Shown: positions 63,590 to 64,000 of the stretch, piece by piece
Layout of the letters: every line of letters begins with the position of its first letter
Numbering within the stretch: position 1 is the first letter of the stretch
Assembly (NCBI GenBank): GCA_949152475.1
Contig: OX424559.1
Location: forward strand, 14,291,809-14,355,808
DNA length: 64,000 bases
Direction: 5' to 3'
DNA from: Terebella lapidaria
Lineage: Eukaryota; Annelida; Polychaeta; Terebellida; Terebellidae
Program-made: the position numbers and the translations under genes
The notes under the pieces: generated by a model
The model's database searches: none
What the model saw: the letters and a program-made list of their open reading frames with translations, nothing else
What the model was told of the DNA's origin: nothing

Positions 63590-64000
63590 TATTGGAACTT
63601 TACCCATCATATGGATATATCGAATCATAAGGCACTAGTACTGCAGTAAATGCCCAAAAGTGTATCTACAAACTAACCGAGATGTCTATTGAAGGAGAAT
63701 GAGGACATATCCATAATTCAGATCGCTGACATAAACACAGCAAATACGACCAACAATGATAGTTTGCTTTACTATTGTTCCATATTCCATATTCGCCTTA
63801 TCACCTGTGGTGCTTTCTGGCAATGAAACGTGTGGAAACATATTCAAATCTGTAACGAGTGTGGCGTCACGGATACAAGTGCGACACTCCAGACATTGGT
63901 GAAACTTTTGATTAGTTTTGCAATTAGTATTTTGTGGCTTAGAGTCGAACAAGATTGGACTCCGGTGACTAATTCGGTTTCCCAATGGTCGACCTTTTTG
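63590..64000 (+). repeat. Repeat C, second copy, cut by the window end
   Basis: Partner of 59580-60010, with the same landmarks in the same order up to 'cggtttcccaatggtcgacc' at the edge. The open frame on its minus strand (63686-63985) has no equivalent in the first copy and is not called. Confidence 0.75.

Noticed and set aside
1-64000. CRISPR arrays, bacterial operons, LTR retroelements, Polintons or viral fossils
   Set aside because: No short regularly spaced repeats, no Shine-Dalgarno-linked gene runs, no paired LTRs, and no capsid, integrase or protease-like residues were seen.

Overview
This 64-kb window looks like AT-rich, intron- or intergenic-type DNA from a marine invertebrate, most likely a mollusc or another lophotrochozoan. 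The clues are a tRNA-derived SINE whose body resembles the common molluscan type, a pearl/HINE-like element with an (ACAG)n tract, reverse-transcriptase fragments of a family common in mollusc and amphioxus genomes, and a LINE with a (TTCTG)n tail. The taxon is an inference. I recognise no host protein gene and no functional tRNA or rRNA. I see no LTR retroelement, Polinton or virus fossil. The open frames are short, and two that recur between repeat copies show no sign of codon constraint.

The dominant structure, from about 1 to 48 kb, is an old, degenerate tandem array. Blocks of non-coding sequence recur in the same order and strand with a core period near 6.8 kb. I call the copies U0 (1-3160), U1 (3161-7770), U2 (7771-13080), U3 (13081-22440), U4 (22441-29270), U5 (29271-38700), then a more diverged mosaic of U5/U6 (38700-48000) in which a second block (B, about 39-42.3 kb) recurs at about 46-47.6 kb, roughly 6.74 kb away. 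U3 and U4 are the most similar pair (about 88% where compared by eye). Other pairs are clearly older. Each unit carries perfect or near-perfect CRE palindromes (TGACGTCA) and a block with a conserved TGACCTA core.

Mobile elements sit inside the array, and sister units often show the empty site. U3 holds a 5'-truncated LINE (18196-20272), a Penelope-like RT fragment (16647-17330), a short 3'-end copy of that element (13684-13871) and a 128-bp inverted-repeat element (22021-22148). U5 holds a SINE, a HINE-like element and a 759-bp inverted-repeat transposon (30.1-31.8 kb), a hairpin-bearing insertion (33.57-34.02 kb), a 350-bp hAT-like MITE (36558-36907) and a locally inverted block (37224-37510). 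U2 holds a TTAA-flanked MITE (10460-10874).

From 48 to 64 kb the array fades. This part holds a widespread 'tatatagcgctttt' repeat (53.84-54.15 kb), a 187-bp tandem duplication, a broken LINE reverse transcriptase on the minus strand (54935-55590), and a second long Penelope-like fragment (55604-57121) interrupted by an 830-bp TTAA-flanked transposon. At the right edge a second tandem system begins, with a period near 4.02 kb (59.58-60.01 and 63.59-64.0 kb).

All alignments were made by eye. Block boundaries are good to tens of bases, and element edges are exact only where a target-site duplication is stated.
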